DNA from: Ruminococcus bromii
GTDB taxonomy: Bacteria; Bacillota; Clostridia; Oscillospirales; Acutalibacteraceae
Reading direction: 5' to 3'
Assembly (NCBI RefSeq): GCF_002834225.1
Contig: NZ_NNSR01000063.1
Coordinates: forward strand, 1-64,000
DNA: 64,000 nucleotides
Made by a program: the position numbers and the translations under genes. This document shows, one piece after another, positions 45,591 through 54,463 of the stretch (positions are counted from its first letter, which is position 1; each line of letters begins with the position of its first letter). The notes under the pieces are model-generated. The model was given only the letters and a program-made list of their open reading frames with translations. It was not told where the DNA came from and made no database searches.

Positions 45591-48038
45591 CTAACAGGTC
45601 AGAGCGTTCATATCCGCATATGTGCTGACCCTTCCAAATTCCTTGTTCTTTGCAAATTCTATCATAACCGCTGAGAGAAGTGTTCTGAAATCACGGTTAT
45701 TCTTACATTTTATTATAAGTTTATATCTGAATTTATTGCTCACCTTAACAACGCTTGCAGGTGACGGACCGAGTATTCTCAAAGGAATGGCAGGATATTC
45801 GCTTTTTGCGTGACTGACAAAGCATTGCAAAAAGCTGTTGGCGGCTTTCATTGTAAGCTGCTGTTTTTCCCCCGAAAAGCCGATTACGCAAATATCTGCA
45901 AAAGGCGGATAAAGCATTGCTTTTCTGACCTGAATTTCGGTGTTATAAAAGGCAAGATAATCCTGCCTTGCCGCCATAGAGATTATAAGGTTGTCGGGAG
46001 TGTAGGACTGAATAACAGCCATACCCTTTGACGCCCCTCTGCCGCTTCTGCCGACTACCTGAGTTAAAAGAGAAAATGTTCTTTCGTAGCTTCTGTAATC
46101 ATCGGCATACAGCATATAGTCAGTGTTGAGAACACCCACAAGCGTCACATTGGGAAAATTGAGTCCCTTTGCAACCATTTGTGTTCCCACAAGAATATCG
46201 TACTTACCGTCTGCAAATGCCGTTATCATCCTTTCATAGGATGATTTTGAAGATGTTGCGTCGGTATCCATACGCAAAATTCTTGCATCGGGAAAAAGCT
46301 CTGAAATTTCACTTTCAGCCTTTTGAGTGCCTGTTCCTCCAAATCTTAAAGATTTGCTGTGACAGGACGGACATTCATCCGTGTAAGGTGCGGAATATCC
46401 GCAGTAGTGACACATCAATCTGCGGTTTGCGCTGTGATATGTGAGCGATATTGAACAGTTGGGACACACAACAGGTTCGCCGCACATTCGGCAGGTTACA
46501 AATGTATTGTGCCCTCTTCTGTTTAAAAGCAGAATTGACTGCTTGTTATTTTCAAGATTATAGTGCAGATTTTCAAGCAGGGTTTCGGAAAATCCCGTTA
46601 CATTGCCATTTTGCTGTTCAACATTCATGTCTGCGACAACAACCTTCGGCAAAACCGCATCGCCGTACCTCTCGGTGAGCGTGTTAAGCGAATATCTTCC
46701 GTTTTCTGCGTAGTAATATGATTCAACCGACGGGGTTGCCGAGCTTAGAACAAGCAAGGCATTATCGTAGCTGCATCTGAATTTTGCGATTTCTCTTGCA
46801 TGATATCTGGGGGAGCTTTCCGACTTATAGCTGTACTCCTGCTCCTCATCCATGATGATAAGTCCGACTTTTTTAAACGGAGCAAACACGGCACTTCGTG
46901 TTCCTATAACGATTTTTGCAAGACCTTTTTTAACGCGTTTATATTCGTCAAGCCTTTCACCGAGTGAAAGTGCACTGTGAAATACGGCAATCTGCTCGCC
47001 GAAACGCTTTGAAAAGGTTGAAACAAACTGCGGTGTAAGCGAAATTTCAGGTACCATAACTATAATACCTTTGTTATCGTTTATTACACGCTCAATCAGT
47101 TTCATAAAAACGCTTGTTTTTCCCGAGCCTGTAACACCGAACAAAAGACTTGTGTGCGGTTTTGAATCGGCATATTCTGCATAGAGATTATCGCAGGCTG
47201 TCTGCTGTTGTTCTGACAATGCAACAGGGGCAAGGCTTTCATCCTTTGTTCTGTCCTCAATGCGGAACACTTCTTCGTCATAATAGTAGATAAGACCTTT
47301 TTTATAAAGTGCGTCCGTAACGCCTGTTGTGACACCCGTGAAGTAACAAACCTCTTTAACGGAAGTTCCGCCTGTCATTTTGATAAGGTCGAGAACGGCT
47401 TTCTGCTTTTCGGTAAGCTTGATATTGTCGCTGTCGGCAAGTTCGGTCGGAGCAGCCATTTTCATAACCGCATCCGAAACCCTTCTGAAAGCCTCATCGG
47501 ATTTGTAAAGATAACCCGACTTTACCATATCTTCAAGAACAGCCGTGTTATCTAATCCGAAATCGTCAAGAAGCTTATCAGACTTTACGGCTTTTCTTTT
47601 TGAATGAAGGTAAGCAAAAATTCTTTGCTGTTCTTCGGAAAGTTCTTCTTCGTTTATGCCCTCACGAACACCGTAAAGCGTTGTGATTTTGTAATTTATG
47701 CCCGCAGGAAGCATTGTTTTTACCGCATCGTAATAGGTGCAGAAATAATGCTCTTTCATAAACTCGGCAAGCTCCAAAAGTTCTTTTGACAGGACAGGCT
47801 CGTCATCAAGAACGGAACAAACGCTTTTGAGCTTTTCAACCAGAATGTCATCACTCACGGGAGAAAGCTCAAAAATTATACCCTGTTTCTTTTTGTTGCC
47901 TCTGCCGAACGGAATGAGAACCCTTTTGCCGACCTGAACCAAATCGGTAAAAGCAGACGGTACAAGGTAGTCAAATAATTTGTCGAAAACATATGTTGTG
48001 TTTTCAACGGCAACTTTGACCGTTAAATCAGAGTTCAT
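45591..48038 (-). CDS. priA: Primosomal helicase PriA
   Basis: PriA restarts stalled replication forks by loading the replicative helicase. The 815-residue protein has an N-terminal 3'-end-binding domain and the helicase Walker A GVTGSGKT. The box IMDEEQEYSY follows, then a double zinc-binding insert (CRMCGEPVVCPNCS...CHYCGYSAPYTDECPSCHS) and a C-terminal domain. The ATG at 48038 overlaps the rpoZ stop by 11 bases (ATGAACTCTGA), which suggests coupling. A longer frame begins at 48068 inside rpoZ. coaBC, normally between rpoZ and priA in Bacillus, is missing. Confidence 0.95.
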   Translation of the reverse strand: MNSDLTVKVAVENTTYVFDKLFDYLVPSAFTDLVQVGKRVLIPFGRGNKKKQGIIFELSPVSDDILVEKLKSVCSVLDDEPVLSKELLELAEFMKEHYFCTYYDAVKTMLPAGINYKITTLYGVREGINEEELSEEQQRIFAYLHSKRKAVKSDKLLDDFGLDNTAVLEDMVKSGYLYKSDEAFRRVSDAVMKMAAPTELADSDNIKLTEKQKAVLDLIKMTGGTSVKEVCYFTGVTTGVTDALYKKGLIYYYDEEVFRIEDRTKDESLAPVALSEQQQTACDNLYAEYADSKPHTSLLFGVTGSGKTSVFMKLIERVINDNKGIIVMVPEISLTPQFVSTFSKRFGEQIAVFHSALSLGERLDEYKRVKKGLAKIVIGTRSAVFAPFKKVGLIIMDEEQEYSYKSESSPRYHAREIAKFRCSYDNALLVLSSATPSVESYYYAENGRYSLNTLTERYGDAVLPKVVVADMNVEQQNGNVTGFSETLLENLHYNLENNKQSILLLNRRGHNTFVTCRMCGEPVVCPNCSISLTYHSANRRLMCHYCGYSAPYTDECPSCHSKSLRFGGTGTQKAESEISELFPDARILRMDTDATSSKSSYERMITAFADGKYDILVGTQMVAKGLNFPNVTLVGVLNTDYMLYADDYRSYERTFSLLTQVVGRSGRGASKGMAVIQSYTPDNLIISMAARQDYLAFYNTEIQVRKAMLYPPFADICVIGFSGEKQQLTMKAANSFLQCFVSHAKSEYPAIPLRILGPSPASVVKVSNKFRYKLIIKCKNNRDFRTLLSAVMIEFAKNKEFGRVSTYADMNALTC

Positions 48039-48234
48039 CTTCGTCAGGCTCAAGAATGTTGATTTCATGACCTTCGATTTCCTTGATTGCGATGAGAACA
48101 GGCTTATCCTCTGTTACAATCTGTTCCTCTTCAAAAGTCTGAGTAATTTCTCTTGCTCTTTTTGCAACACCTACAACAAGTGCGTACTTACTCTGCTTAC
48201 CCTGTAATAATGAATCCACATCAACTTTATGCAT
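48028..48234 (-). CDS. rpoZ: RNA polymerase omega subunit
   Basis: Omega stabilises the beta-prime subunit of RNA polymerase. The 68 residues (MHKVDVDSLLQGKQSKYALVV... KRARE) match the conserved N-terminal half of RpoZ, with an acidic tail EPDEDEL. AGAGGAG lies before the ATG. It is placed between gmk and priA as in other Firmicutes. Confidence 0.93.
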   Translation of the reverse strand: MHKVDVDSLLQGKQSKYALVVGVAKRAREITQTFEEEQIVTEDKPVLIAIKEIEGHEINILEPDEDEL

Positions 48235-48279
48235 AATAATTCTCCTCTTAAAATATTTTATGTTAATTTTCTTTGTATA

Positions 48280-48861
48280 TTATTTAATGAGGTTTTCATC
48301 CTCTTTATGAAGAATATCGAGAACCTCATTTATTGCTGTTTCAAGGTCGCCGTTTACCACATTGTACTTATATCTGTCCTTGTAGCTGATTTCCTCGGCA
48401 GCCTGCGCAAGCCTTTTCCGAATAGTTTCTTCATCCTCTGTACCTCTTCTGCGAAGCCGTCTTTCAAGCGACTCCATTGAAGGCGGAAGAATGAAAATAC
48501 TGAGAATGTCGGGATATTTGTCAAGAATCTGAAGTCCGCCCTTGACCTCAATCTCAAGCAGAACATCATAACCCTGATTGAGCATATCTTCAACTTGCTT
48601 TTTAGGTGTGCCGTAGAGATTACCGCAAAACTCTGCGTGTTCAAGATAGCCGTCTTTTTTCAAAACATCGTTGAACTGTTCTCTTGTCAAAAAGTTATAA
48701 TGAACCCCGTCAATCTCTCCCTCTCTCGGTTCTCTTGTTGTGTTTGAAACCGAAAGACGGATATTTTTGTCACGGTCAAGAAGTTCCTTAATTATTGTAC
48801 CCTTGCCTACACCCGATGAACCGGTAAACAAAATAAGATTTCCTTTTCTGTTAATGCTCAT
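48280..48861 (-). CDS. gmk: Guanylate kinase
   Basis: Gmk phosphorylates GMP to GDP; guaA in this window supplies GMP. The 193 residues have the P-loop FTGSSGVGKGT, the GMP-binding RLSVSNTTREPREGEIDGVHY and the lid region RRLRRRGTED. The frame extends 29 codons upstream, but that part overlaps remA. The ATG at 48861 has GAGG and AAGG ahead of it and gives the family-typical start. Confidence 0.95.
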   Translation of the reverse strand: MSINRKGNLILFTGSSGVGKGTIIKELLDRDKNIRLSVSNTTREPREGEIDGVHYNFLTREQFNDVLKKDGYLEHAEFCGNLYGTPKKQVEDMLNQGYDVLLEIEVKGGLQILDKYPDILSIFILPPSMESLERRLRRRGTEDEETIRKRLAQAAEEISYKDRYKYNVVNGDLETAINEVLDILHKEDENLIK

Positions 48862-49108
48862 CCTTGTTTTCCTCACTTTCGTCCGTTCTGTTCTGAATTG
48901 CCTCACATGAAATTGCCGAGAGAATAACATGATTATTCTCGGCAACAATCACCGATTTGCATTTTCGTCCGCAGGTTGCGTCAATAAGCAAACTGTTCTG
49001 TTTTGCATCCTGAACAATTCGCTTTACGGGAGCAGAGTCCGGAGCAACTACTGCAACAATCTTGTCGGAGCTGACAAGATTACCAAAACCGATATTAATA
49101 AGCTTCAT
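48851..49108 (-). CDS. remA: RemA-like DNA-binding regulator (DUF370)
   Basis: RemA activates extracellular-matrix genes in Bacillus and forms ring-shaped DNA-binding oligomers. This 85-residue protein matches in its core: MKLINIGFGNLVSSDKIVAVVAPDSAPVKRIVQDAK and the ID-ATCGRKCKSVIV segment. It carries a longer acidic tail than usual (ESEENKDEH). AAGGTG precedes the ATG. The stop overlaps the gmk start, as in the standard yicC-remA-gmk order. Confidence 0.9.
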   Translation of the reverse strand: MKLINIGFGNLVSSDKIVAVVAPDSAPVKRIVQDAKQNSLLIDATCGRKCKSVIVAENNHVILSAISCEAIQNRTDESEENKDEH

Positions 49109-49117
49109 CTGTTCACC

Positions 49118-50002
49118 TTATTCGATATTCTGAACCTGTTCACGGATTTTTTCAATCTCACTCTTGATGTCAACAACCTTATGTGCAAGAATTGCATCCT
49201 GAACCTTTGAACCGATTGTATTTGATTCACGGTTCATTTCCTGAATGATAAAGTCAATTTTTCTGCCGACAGGCTCATCATATTCAAGAAACTTTGAAAG
49301 CTGGTCAAAGTGGCTGCGCAGTCTTACGGTTTCCTCCGCAACGGCTACCTTATCCGCAAATACGGCAACCTCTGTGAGAACTCTCTGTTCGTCAACCTTA
49401 ACATCATTTTCGGCAAGCGTCTGCTTGATGCGTTCCATAAGTCTTTGTTCATACTCGGCAACAGTCTGCGGAGAACGCTCCTCAATTTCACCTACAACAG
49501 AAAGAATTGTGTTGGCTCTTGAAAGAATATCTTCTTTCATCTTCTCGCCCTCAGTTTCACGCATTGCTACAAAAGCGTCAACGGCAATTTTTGCCGCTGA
49601 AAGGACATCGGCAGTAATCTGATCCTCGTCCTCAGGTGCTTTGTGAACCGTGAAAACATCCGGAAAGCGTGAGAGCGAAACTGCGGAAACATCATTTGGA
49701 ATACCGTACTTTTTGCTGATTTCATCAAAAGCATTGATATATCCGGAAACAAGCTGATGATTAACCGTTACATCACAGGGTTCTTCATCGGAAGCACCGA
49801 TTGATACAAGCATATCAATCTTGCCTCGTGAAACCCTTGAATTTACATAGTTTTTAAGTTTGTCATCAAGGAATCCGTAACTTCTTGGGGTTCTGCAGGA
49901 AAATTCAAAATAGCGGTGGTTCACACTTTTAATTTCAACGGTAATCTCCCGACCGTTGATAACGGTTTCACATCTTCCGAAACCGGTCATTGATCTGATC
50001 AT
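49118..50002 (-). CDS. yicC: YicC/YloC-family endoribonuclease
   Basis: YicC proteins are endoribonucleases linked to stationary phase survival and small-RNA decay. The 294 residues begin MIRSMTGFGR, the diagnostic N-terminus, contain SVNHRYFEFSCRTPR, and end in the conserved FIIQEMNRESNTIGSKVQD. GGGAG lies 7 bases before the ATG at 50002. The frame runs 11 codons further without support. It opens the long operon that ends with thiN and has a good promoter at 50136-50164. Confidence 0.93.
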   Translation of the reverse strand: MIRSMTGFGRCETVINGREITVEIKSVNHRYFEFSCRTPRSYGFLDDKLKNYVNSRVSRGKIDMLVSIGASDEEPCDVTVNHQLVSGYINAFDEISKKYGIPNDVSAVSLSRFPDVFTVHKAPEDEDQITADVLSAAKIAVDAFVAMRETEGEKMKEDILSRANTILSVVGEIEERSPQTVAEYEQRLMERIKQTLAENDVKVDEQRVLTEVAVFADKVAVAEETVRLRSHFDQLSKFLEYDEPVGRKIDFIIQEMNRESNTIGSKVQDAILAHKVVDIKSEIEKIREQVQNIE

Positions 50003-50135
50003 TTCAAAAACTCCCTTCGTAAAATTATATTTCAAAGCATATAAGCTGTATTTTTACATATTTGCAATCTATGCAGAAGAGCGTTAGCCGCTCAAATTTC
50101 AACCGTCTTAAAGACATCCTTTTTCTACAACATAG

Positions 50136-50164
50136 ATTATAACACCACAGGCTGTATTTGACAA
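50136..50164 (-). promoter_or_regulatory. Promoter of the yicC-thiN operon
   Basis: On the minus strand TTGTCA (50159-50164) and TATAAT (50136-50141) are 17 bases apart. The leader to yicC is about 125 bases and holds one small hairpin, GAGCG (50079-50083) with CGCTC (50089-50093). The promoter is divergent from that of yebC. Confidence 0.75.
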
Positions 50165-50168
50165 TGGA

Positions 50169-50190
50169 GTTATTACAAAACTGTAATAAC
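50169..50190. promoter_or_regulatory. Perfect palindrome between the divergent yicC and yebC promoters
   Basis: GTTATTACA at 50169-50177 and TGTAATAAC at 50182-50190 form a perfect 9-bp dyad with a 4-base gap. It lies 5 bases upstream of the yicC -35 box and 9 bases upstream of the yebC -35 box. Because TTTTTTTG follows on the plus strand it could also be an intrinsic terminator, but no plus-strand gene upstream needs one. The operator reading is inferred from position. Confidence 0.55.
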
Positions 50191-50198
50191 TTTTTTTG

Positions 50199-50228
50199 TT
50201 TACATCACAAAGGTGTGTGTGATATACT
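50199..50228 (+). promoter_or_regulatory. Promoter of yebC
   Basis: TTTACA at 50199-50204 and TATACT at 50223-50228 are 18 bases apart. The transcript would start near 50235, leaving a leader of about 35 bases that includes AAAGGA. Confidence 0.7.
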
Positions 50229-50269
50229 TAATAAGATAATTATACTTTATTGACAAAGGAATGATATTT

Positions 50270-51004
50270 ATGTCAGGACATAACAAATGGAGTACAATCA
50301 AGCAGAAAAAGGGCAAAAACGATGCAGCAAGAGCTAAGGTATTTACAAAAATCGGCAGAGAGCTTATTGTTGCCATCAAAGAGGGCGGCAGTGCCGATCC
50401 TTCCGTTAACTCAAAGCTCAAGGATTGTATTGCAAAAGCAAAGGCTGCAAATGTACCTAATGACAACATTGAAAGAATCATCAAGAAAGCGTCAAGCGAT
50501 GCCGACGCTACAAACTATGAGGCTGTTACATATGAGGGCTACGGTCCAAACGGCGTTGCCGTAATTGTTGAAGCACTTACAGACAACAGAAACAGAACAG
50601 CAGGCGAGGTAAGACATTACTTTGATAAGTTTGGCGGCAATATGGGTACACAGGGTTGTGTAAGCTTTATGTTCTCGAAGAAGGGCGTTCTCGTTATTGA
50701 GCGTGAAGACCTTGAAAAGGATGAAGACACCGTGATGAGCGACGCTCTTGAGTGCGGTGCATCAGACTTTGAGGCTGACGATGATGTATTTACAATTTAC
50801 ACAGAAACAGATGATTTCGGCGCTGTAAGAGATGAGCTTGAAAAGCTCGGCTACACATTCGTTTCTGCTGAAATTGAAATGGTTCCAAGCACATACACAA
50901 AGCTTGAGGACGAAGAAACTGCAACAAAGATGCAGAAGATGCTTGATATGTTCGAGGATAACGACGATATCCAGAATGTATGGCACAACTGGGAAATGGA
51001 CTGA
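50270..51004 (+). CDS. yebC: YebC/TACO1-family protein
   Basis: YebC-family proteins were annotated as transcription regulators and have more recently been tied to translation of proline-rich stretches. The 244 residues begin [18 protein letters not shown], the fixed family start. They include [35 protein letters not shown], and [20 protein letters not shown] lies upstream; the frame's earlier ATG abuts that site and is rejected. The gene stands alone with its own promoter and terminator. Confidence 0.95.
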   Translation: MSGHNKWSTIKQKKGKNDAARAKVFTKIGRELIVAIKEGGSADPSVNSKLKDCIAKAKAANVPNDNIERIIKKASSDADATNYEAVTYEGYGPNGVAVIVEALTDNRNRTAGEVRHYFDKFGGNMGTQGCVSFMFSKKGVLVIEREDLEKDEDTVMSDALECGASDFEADDDVFTIYTETDDFGAVRDELEKLGYTFVSAEIEMVPSTYTKLEDEETATKMQKMLDMFEDNDDIQNVWHNWEMD

Positions 51005-51031
51005 TAAAGTTTATTTCTGACAAAATGAATT

Positions 51032-51060
51032 AAACCGCTCCGATTGGGGCGGTTTTTGTT
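51032..51060 (+). terminator. Terminator of yebC
   Basis: AAACCGCTCC (51032-51041) pairs with GGGGCGGTTT (51046-51055; one G-U pair) and is followed by a T-run. The convergent dockerin gene ends at 51064 and may share it. Confidence 0.85.
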
Positions 51061-51063
51061 TTG

Positions 51064-52425
51064 TCAATTCTTTTGCCTTGAAATTAAGACAAGGTCACGG
51101 TTATCTGCTTCGCCGTCAAGGTTAAAATCGGCGGCTTTGAGATATGCACCATCTAATTCGGCATTATCACAGAGGTGTTTTTGCAAAAGCGTGACATCCC
51201 TTGAATTTACATTGCCCTCGCCCGTCACATCTCCGCAAACTGCAATGACATAAATCTTTGAGTTTATAACGGTTGTAAAACCTGTTTTCAGCTTTCCGCT
51301 CTTTGCAATCGTACCGTCCGCCTTATATACATTTTCAGCAGAAGTTTTGTTTTTGAAATCGGCAACGGTTTCTCCGCTGTAAATTCCGTAAATCATACCG
51401 TCTGAAATTATATAATCGGAATTTACCGCCTGATTATCTGTTTTGGAGGAATCGTGGCGATTATTATCATTATTATTATTGTTGTTGCTGTTACTGTTGT
51501 TGTTATTGTTGTTGATAATTTTCTTTTCCTGAAAATCAGACGGTTCGTATACACAAACAGTTCCGTTATCAAGCAAAATACCGCAACGATTTTTATAAGC
51601 TACAACCGCTTTTGCAGCTTTCGGAATTGACACGCTTTGGGTTTTATCGGAAGCTTTGCGGCTGAGGCGGTAATTCACCGCAATAAACACTTTGCCGTCA
51701 GATGCAGAAACCTTGCCAAATTCCGCATTCGACACATATTCTCTTGAATTGTCTGATAAAGAAACAATAAACCCGTCTTGATTGATAACCTTATTTATTC
51801 CTGCGTTAGCAATATTTCTAAATTCACCCGTATTTGCAACACAGGCAGAGGATGCTTGTGAAAGTCTGCAAACTGAGCCGTCATACAGCCTCACATAAGA
51901 TTTTCCGTTATTATTAAATATTTCGTTTGCATTCTGACTAAAGTTTATTTTTGTTTTCCTGCCGGTTGATAAATCAACACACGCAACATAAGCATATGTG
52001 CTGTCGGTTTTTATGTAGTACACACAGTTATCGCTTACAGAAAAAGAATCGGTTCTGAAATTTTTATCGTTAAAAGAAGTTTTACGGACATTGCCATTGT
52101 CGGTATCAAGAGAATAAACAGAATATTTATTAGTAAATGCGTCATCAAACACAAGTGCATTTGTATATTTGCCGCTCTGCGACACTCCCCTTATGTGACC
52201 GCTTACAGTAAAATTGTAAGCAGAAAAATCGGGTACAAGCCTTGCCGAAAACACAGTATTCCCTGAAAAAGCACACACATATCCGCCCTTGCTGTTACTG
52301 TCGCTCTTTATGTCAGAACAGCTGATAATACCCGACAGATTGTATTCTTCATAGGCACGGCTCTTGCTGACGCTGACGCAAGCAATCATAATTACAGCCG
52401 ATAAAAGTGAAATCAGTCTTTTCAT
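51064..52425 (-). CDS. Secreted dockerin protein with beta-propeller-like body
   Basis: A 453-residue exported protein. Residues 1-24 are a signal peptide (MKRLISLLSAVIMIACVSVSKS). Residues 27-300 contain repeated short strands typical of a propeller or DUF5050-like fold; I cannot name it further. A poly-Asn linker covers about 305-330. The C-terminus (about 395-453) is a type I dockerin with two calcium-binding repeats, GDVTGEGNVNSRDVTLLQKHL and ADFNLDGEADNRDLVLISRQ. It should attach to a cohesin-bearing scaffold, as amylosome components do. No catalytic or CBM domain is recognised, so its role is unknown. A weak site, GGGT, precedes the ATG. Confidence 0.82.
   Translation of the reverse strand: MKRLISLLSAVIMIACVSVSKSRAYEEYNLSGIISCSDIKSDSNSKGGYVCAFSGNTVFSARLVPDFSAYNFTVSGHIRGVSQSGKYTNALVFDDAFTNKYSVYSLDTDNGNVRKTSFNDKNFRTDSFSVSDNCVYYIKTDSTYAYVACVDLSTGRKTKINFSQNANEIFNNNGKSYVRLYDGSVCRLSQASSACVANTGEFRNIANAGINKVINQDGFIVSLSDNSREYVSNAEFGKVSASDGKVFIAVNYRLSRKASDKTQSVSIPKAAKAVVAYKNRCGILLDNGTVCVYEPSDFQEKKIINNNNNNSNSNNNNNNDNNRHDSSKTDNQAVNSDYIISDGMIYGIYSGETVADFKNKTSAENVYKADGTIAKSGKLKTGFTTVINSKIYVIAVCGDVTGEGNVNSRDVTLLQKHLCDNAELDGAYLKAADFNLDGEADNRDLVLISRQKN
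51459..51515 (-). repeat. Asn-codon microsatellite in the dockerin gene
   Basis: About 19 codons here are nearly all AAT or AAC, encoding the Asn-rich linker between body and dockerin, with a few Ser and Asp interruptions. Slippage by whole codons would change linker length without breaking the frame. The mixture of AAT and AAC argues against a recent simple expansion. Confidence 0.8.
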
Positions 52426-52452
52426 AAGCTTATACCCGATTTATTTTTTAAC

Positions 52453-52476
52453 AAAAGGGCACCCTTTCGGGTGCCC
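52453..52476 (-). terminator. Terminator of the ispH-rpsA operon
   Basis: GGGCACCC (52457-52464) pairs with GGGTGCCC (52469-52476) around TTTC. On the minus strand it is followed by TTTTGTT. It closes the operon that begins with the RpiR regulator. Confidence 0.85.
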
Positions 52477-52489
52477 GCAAAAGCTCTGA

Positions 52490-54463
52490 TTATTCAGCGG
52501 CTTCTTCATTAGACTCTGCAGGAGCCTGCTCATTTTCAGGAAGAAGTGCACGCATTGAAAGGCTTACACGCTTCTTGTCAAAGTCGATTGCAGTAATCTT
52601 GGCTTCAACAACATCGCCAACCTTAAGTACATCAGCGGGCTTCTCAATTCTCTTGTTAGCAATCTGAGAAATGTGGATAAGACCATCAATACCCGGGATG
52701 ATGTTTGCAAAAGCACCGAATGTTGTAAGACCGACGATTGTAGCCTTAACAACTGTTCCCTCGGGATAGTTGTTCTTGAGGATTTCCCACGGATTGTCTT
52801 CGGCATTCTTGAAGCCGAGAGAAATCTTCTTTGTTTCTTCGTTGATGTCCTTTATGTAAACATCAACTGTATCGCCTACATTAACAACCTCGCTCGGATG
52901 CTTAATGTGCGTCCATGAAAGCTCTGAAATGTGAATCATACCAAATGCACCGCCAAGGTCAACAAATGCGCCGTAGCTTGTAAGTGACTTAACAACACCC
53001 TTGTAACGCTTGCCAACCTCGCAAGTCTTCCAGAACTCTTCACGCTGAGCGGCTCTCTGCTCCTTAAGCACGCTGCGAATTGAGCCGATAGCTCTTCTGC
53101 GTCTGCCGTTCTGTGAAACTTCGATAAGTCTGAAATCAACATTCTGACCAACGAGGTCTTCAAGACTCTCTTCACGGGTTGCTGTTGCCTGTGATGCAGG
53201 GATAAAGATTCTTGAGCCGTTGTAGAGAACGATTACGCCGCCCTTAACAGCCTCAGTAACCTTGCCGGAGAGAACCTCCTGTGACTCTGCCTTTTCTTTG
53301 AGCTCTTCCCAACCCTTCTGTGCATCTACTCTGCGCTTTGAAAGCATGATAGTGCCTTCCTGATCATTGGTCTTCATAATAAGAAGCTCAATAACATCGC
53401 CGACTTTAACTACATCCTCGGGTCTTGCGTTGGGATCGTTTGAAAGCTCGGAAGCAGGAATAAAGCCTGTCTGCTTTCTGCCGACATCAACCTGAACTTC
53501 GTTGGGAGCTATGCTCAGAACTGTGCCCATTACCCTCTCGTTTGTATTAAAGTTTTTGAGGGACTCCTCAAGCATCTCCTCAAAAGATGGTTCCAAATTT
53601 GTTTCACCGGATTTTACTTCACTCATTGTATCCAGTACCTCCTTTATTATCCTTGCAGGCGTTGAAGCACCCGCAGTTACGCCGATTGTTTCGGCATCCG
53701 AAACCTTGTTCAAATCAAGCTCGGCAGCTGTTTCAATGAGAACTGTGTTCTCACACTGCCTTTTGCATATATCAAAAAGCTTTCCTGTATTAGAGCTGTG
53801 CCTGTCGCCGATTACAACCATAAAGTCGGACTCGGCAGCAATTTGAGAAGCTTCGGTTTGCCTAACTTGCGTAGCATTACATATTGTATCAAATATTTTC
53901 GCATTTGTACATAGCTTTTTTATCTTTTTTACACATTTTTTCCATTCTTGTGTGTCAAATGTTGTCTGTGCGACAATTTTAACCTGTTTATTATTCTTTT
54001 TCAGAATATTTGGCAATAAATCATCAAGCTCTGCTTCATTGTTAAAGGTGTAACAGTCGCTTGCACAATGACCGATTATGCCGCAAACCTCAGGATGATT
54101 TTTATTTCCTGCAATCAAAACAACATCACTATCGGGACTTGTGCTTGATACAATCTTGTGGATTTTTTTAACAAAGGGACAGGTTGCGTCCTCATAGTTA
54201 ATACCTCTTTCTTCAAGGGCATCAATCACACTCTTTCCGACTCCGTGCGAACGGATTACAAGCGTTGTATCATTTGAAAGCTCGTCAACGGACTCAACGG
54301 GAGTGCATCCCTTTTCTTCAAGCTCATGAACCATTTCCATATTGTGAATAATCGGTCCGAGAGTTGCAACCTTTATTCCTTTTTTGAGCAATTCGTTTAC
54401 AATATTGATTGCACGGTTGACACCGAAGCAAAAACCTGCCGAATCAGCCTTTTTTATACTCAA
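52490..54463 (-). CDS. ispH-rpsA: IspH-ribosomal protein S1 fusion
   Basis: One 657-residue polypeptide. Residues 1-280 are IspH, which makes IPP and DMAPP in the last step of the methylerythritol pathway. The iron-sulfur cysteines are Cys12 (GFCFGVNRA), about Cys95 (ATCPFVKKIH) and about Cys194 (ICNATQVRQTEA). From about 300 onward four S1 RNA-binding domains follow (VGRKQTGFIPASEL, GSRIFIPASQ, YGAFVDLGGAFGMIHISEL, FGAFANIIPGIDGLIHISQI). This bifunctional gene is known in Clostridia. It starts with TTG behind AGGA and overlaps plsC by 20 bases. Confidence 0.95.
   Translation of the reverse strand: MSIKKADSAGFCFGVNRAINIVNELLKKGIKVATLGPIIHNMEMVHELEEKGCTPVESVDELSNDTTLVIRSHGVGKSVIDALEERGINYEDATCPFVKKIHKIVSSTSPDSDVVLIAGNKNHPEVCGIIGHCASDCYTFNNEAELDDLLPNILKKNNKQVKIVAQTTFDTQEWKKCVKKIKKLCTNAKIFDTICNATQVRQTEASQIAAESDFMVVIGDRHSSNTGKLFDICKRQCENTVLIETAAELDLNKVSDAETIGVTAGASTPARIIKEVLDTMSEVKSGETNLEPSFEEMLEESLKNFNTNERVMGTVLSIAPNEVQVDVGRKQTGFIPASELSNDPNARPEDVVKVGDVIELLIMKTNDQEGTIMLSKRRVDAQKGWEELKEKAESQEVLSGKVTEAVKGGVIVLYNGSRIFIPASQATATREESLEDLVGQNVDFRLIEVSQNGRRRRAIGSIRSVLKEQRAAQREEFWKTCEVGKRYKGVVKSLTSYGAFVDLGGAFGMIHISELSWTHIKHPSEVVNVGDTVDVYIKDINEETKKISLGFKNAEDNPWEILKNNYPEGTVVKATIVGLTTFGAFANIIPGIDGLIHISQIANKRIEKPADVLKVGDVVEAKITAIDFDKKRVSLSMRALLPENEQAPAESNEEAAE

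Noticed and set aside
51459-51515. Asn-codon run as a sequencing or assembly artefact
   Set aside because: The run keeps the frame, mixes AAT and AAC codons, and joins a normal body to a normal dockerin.
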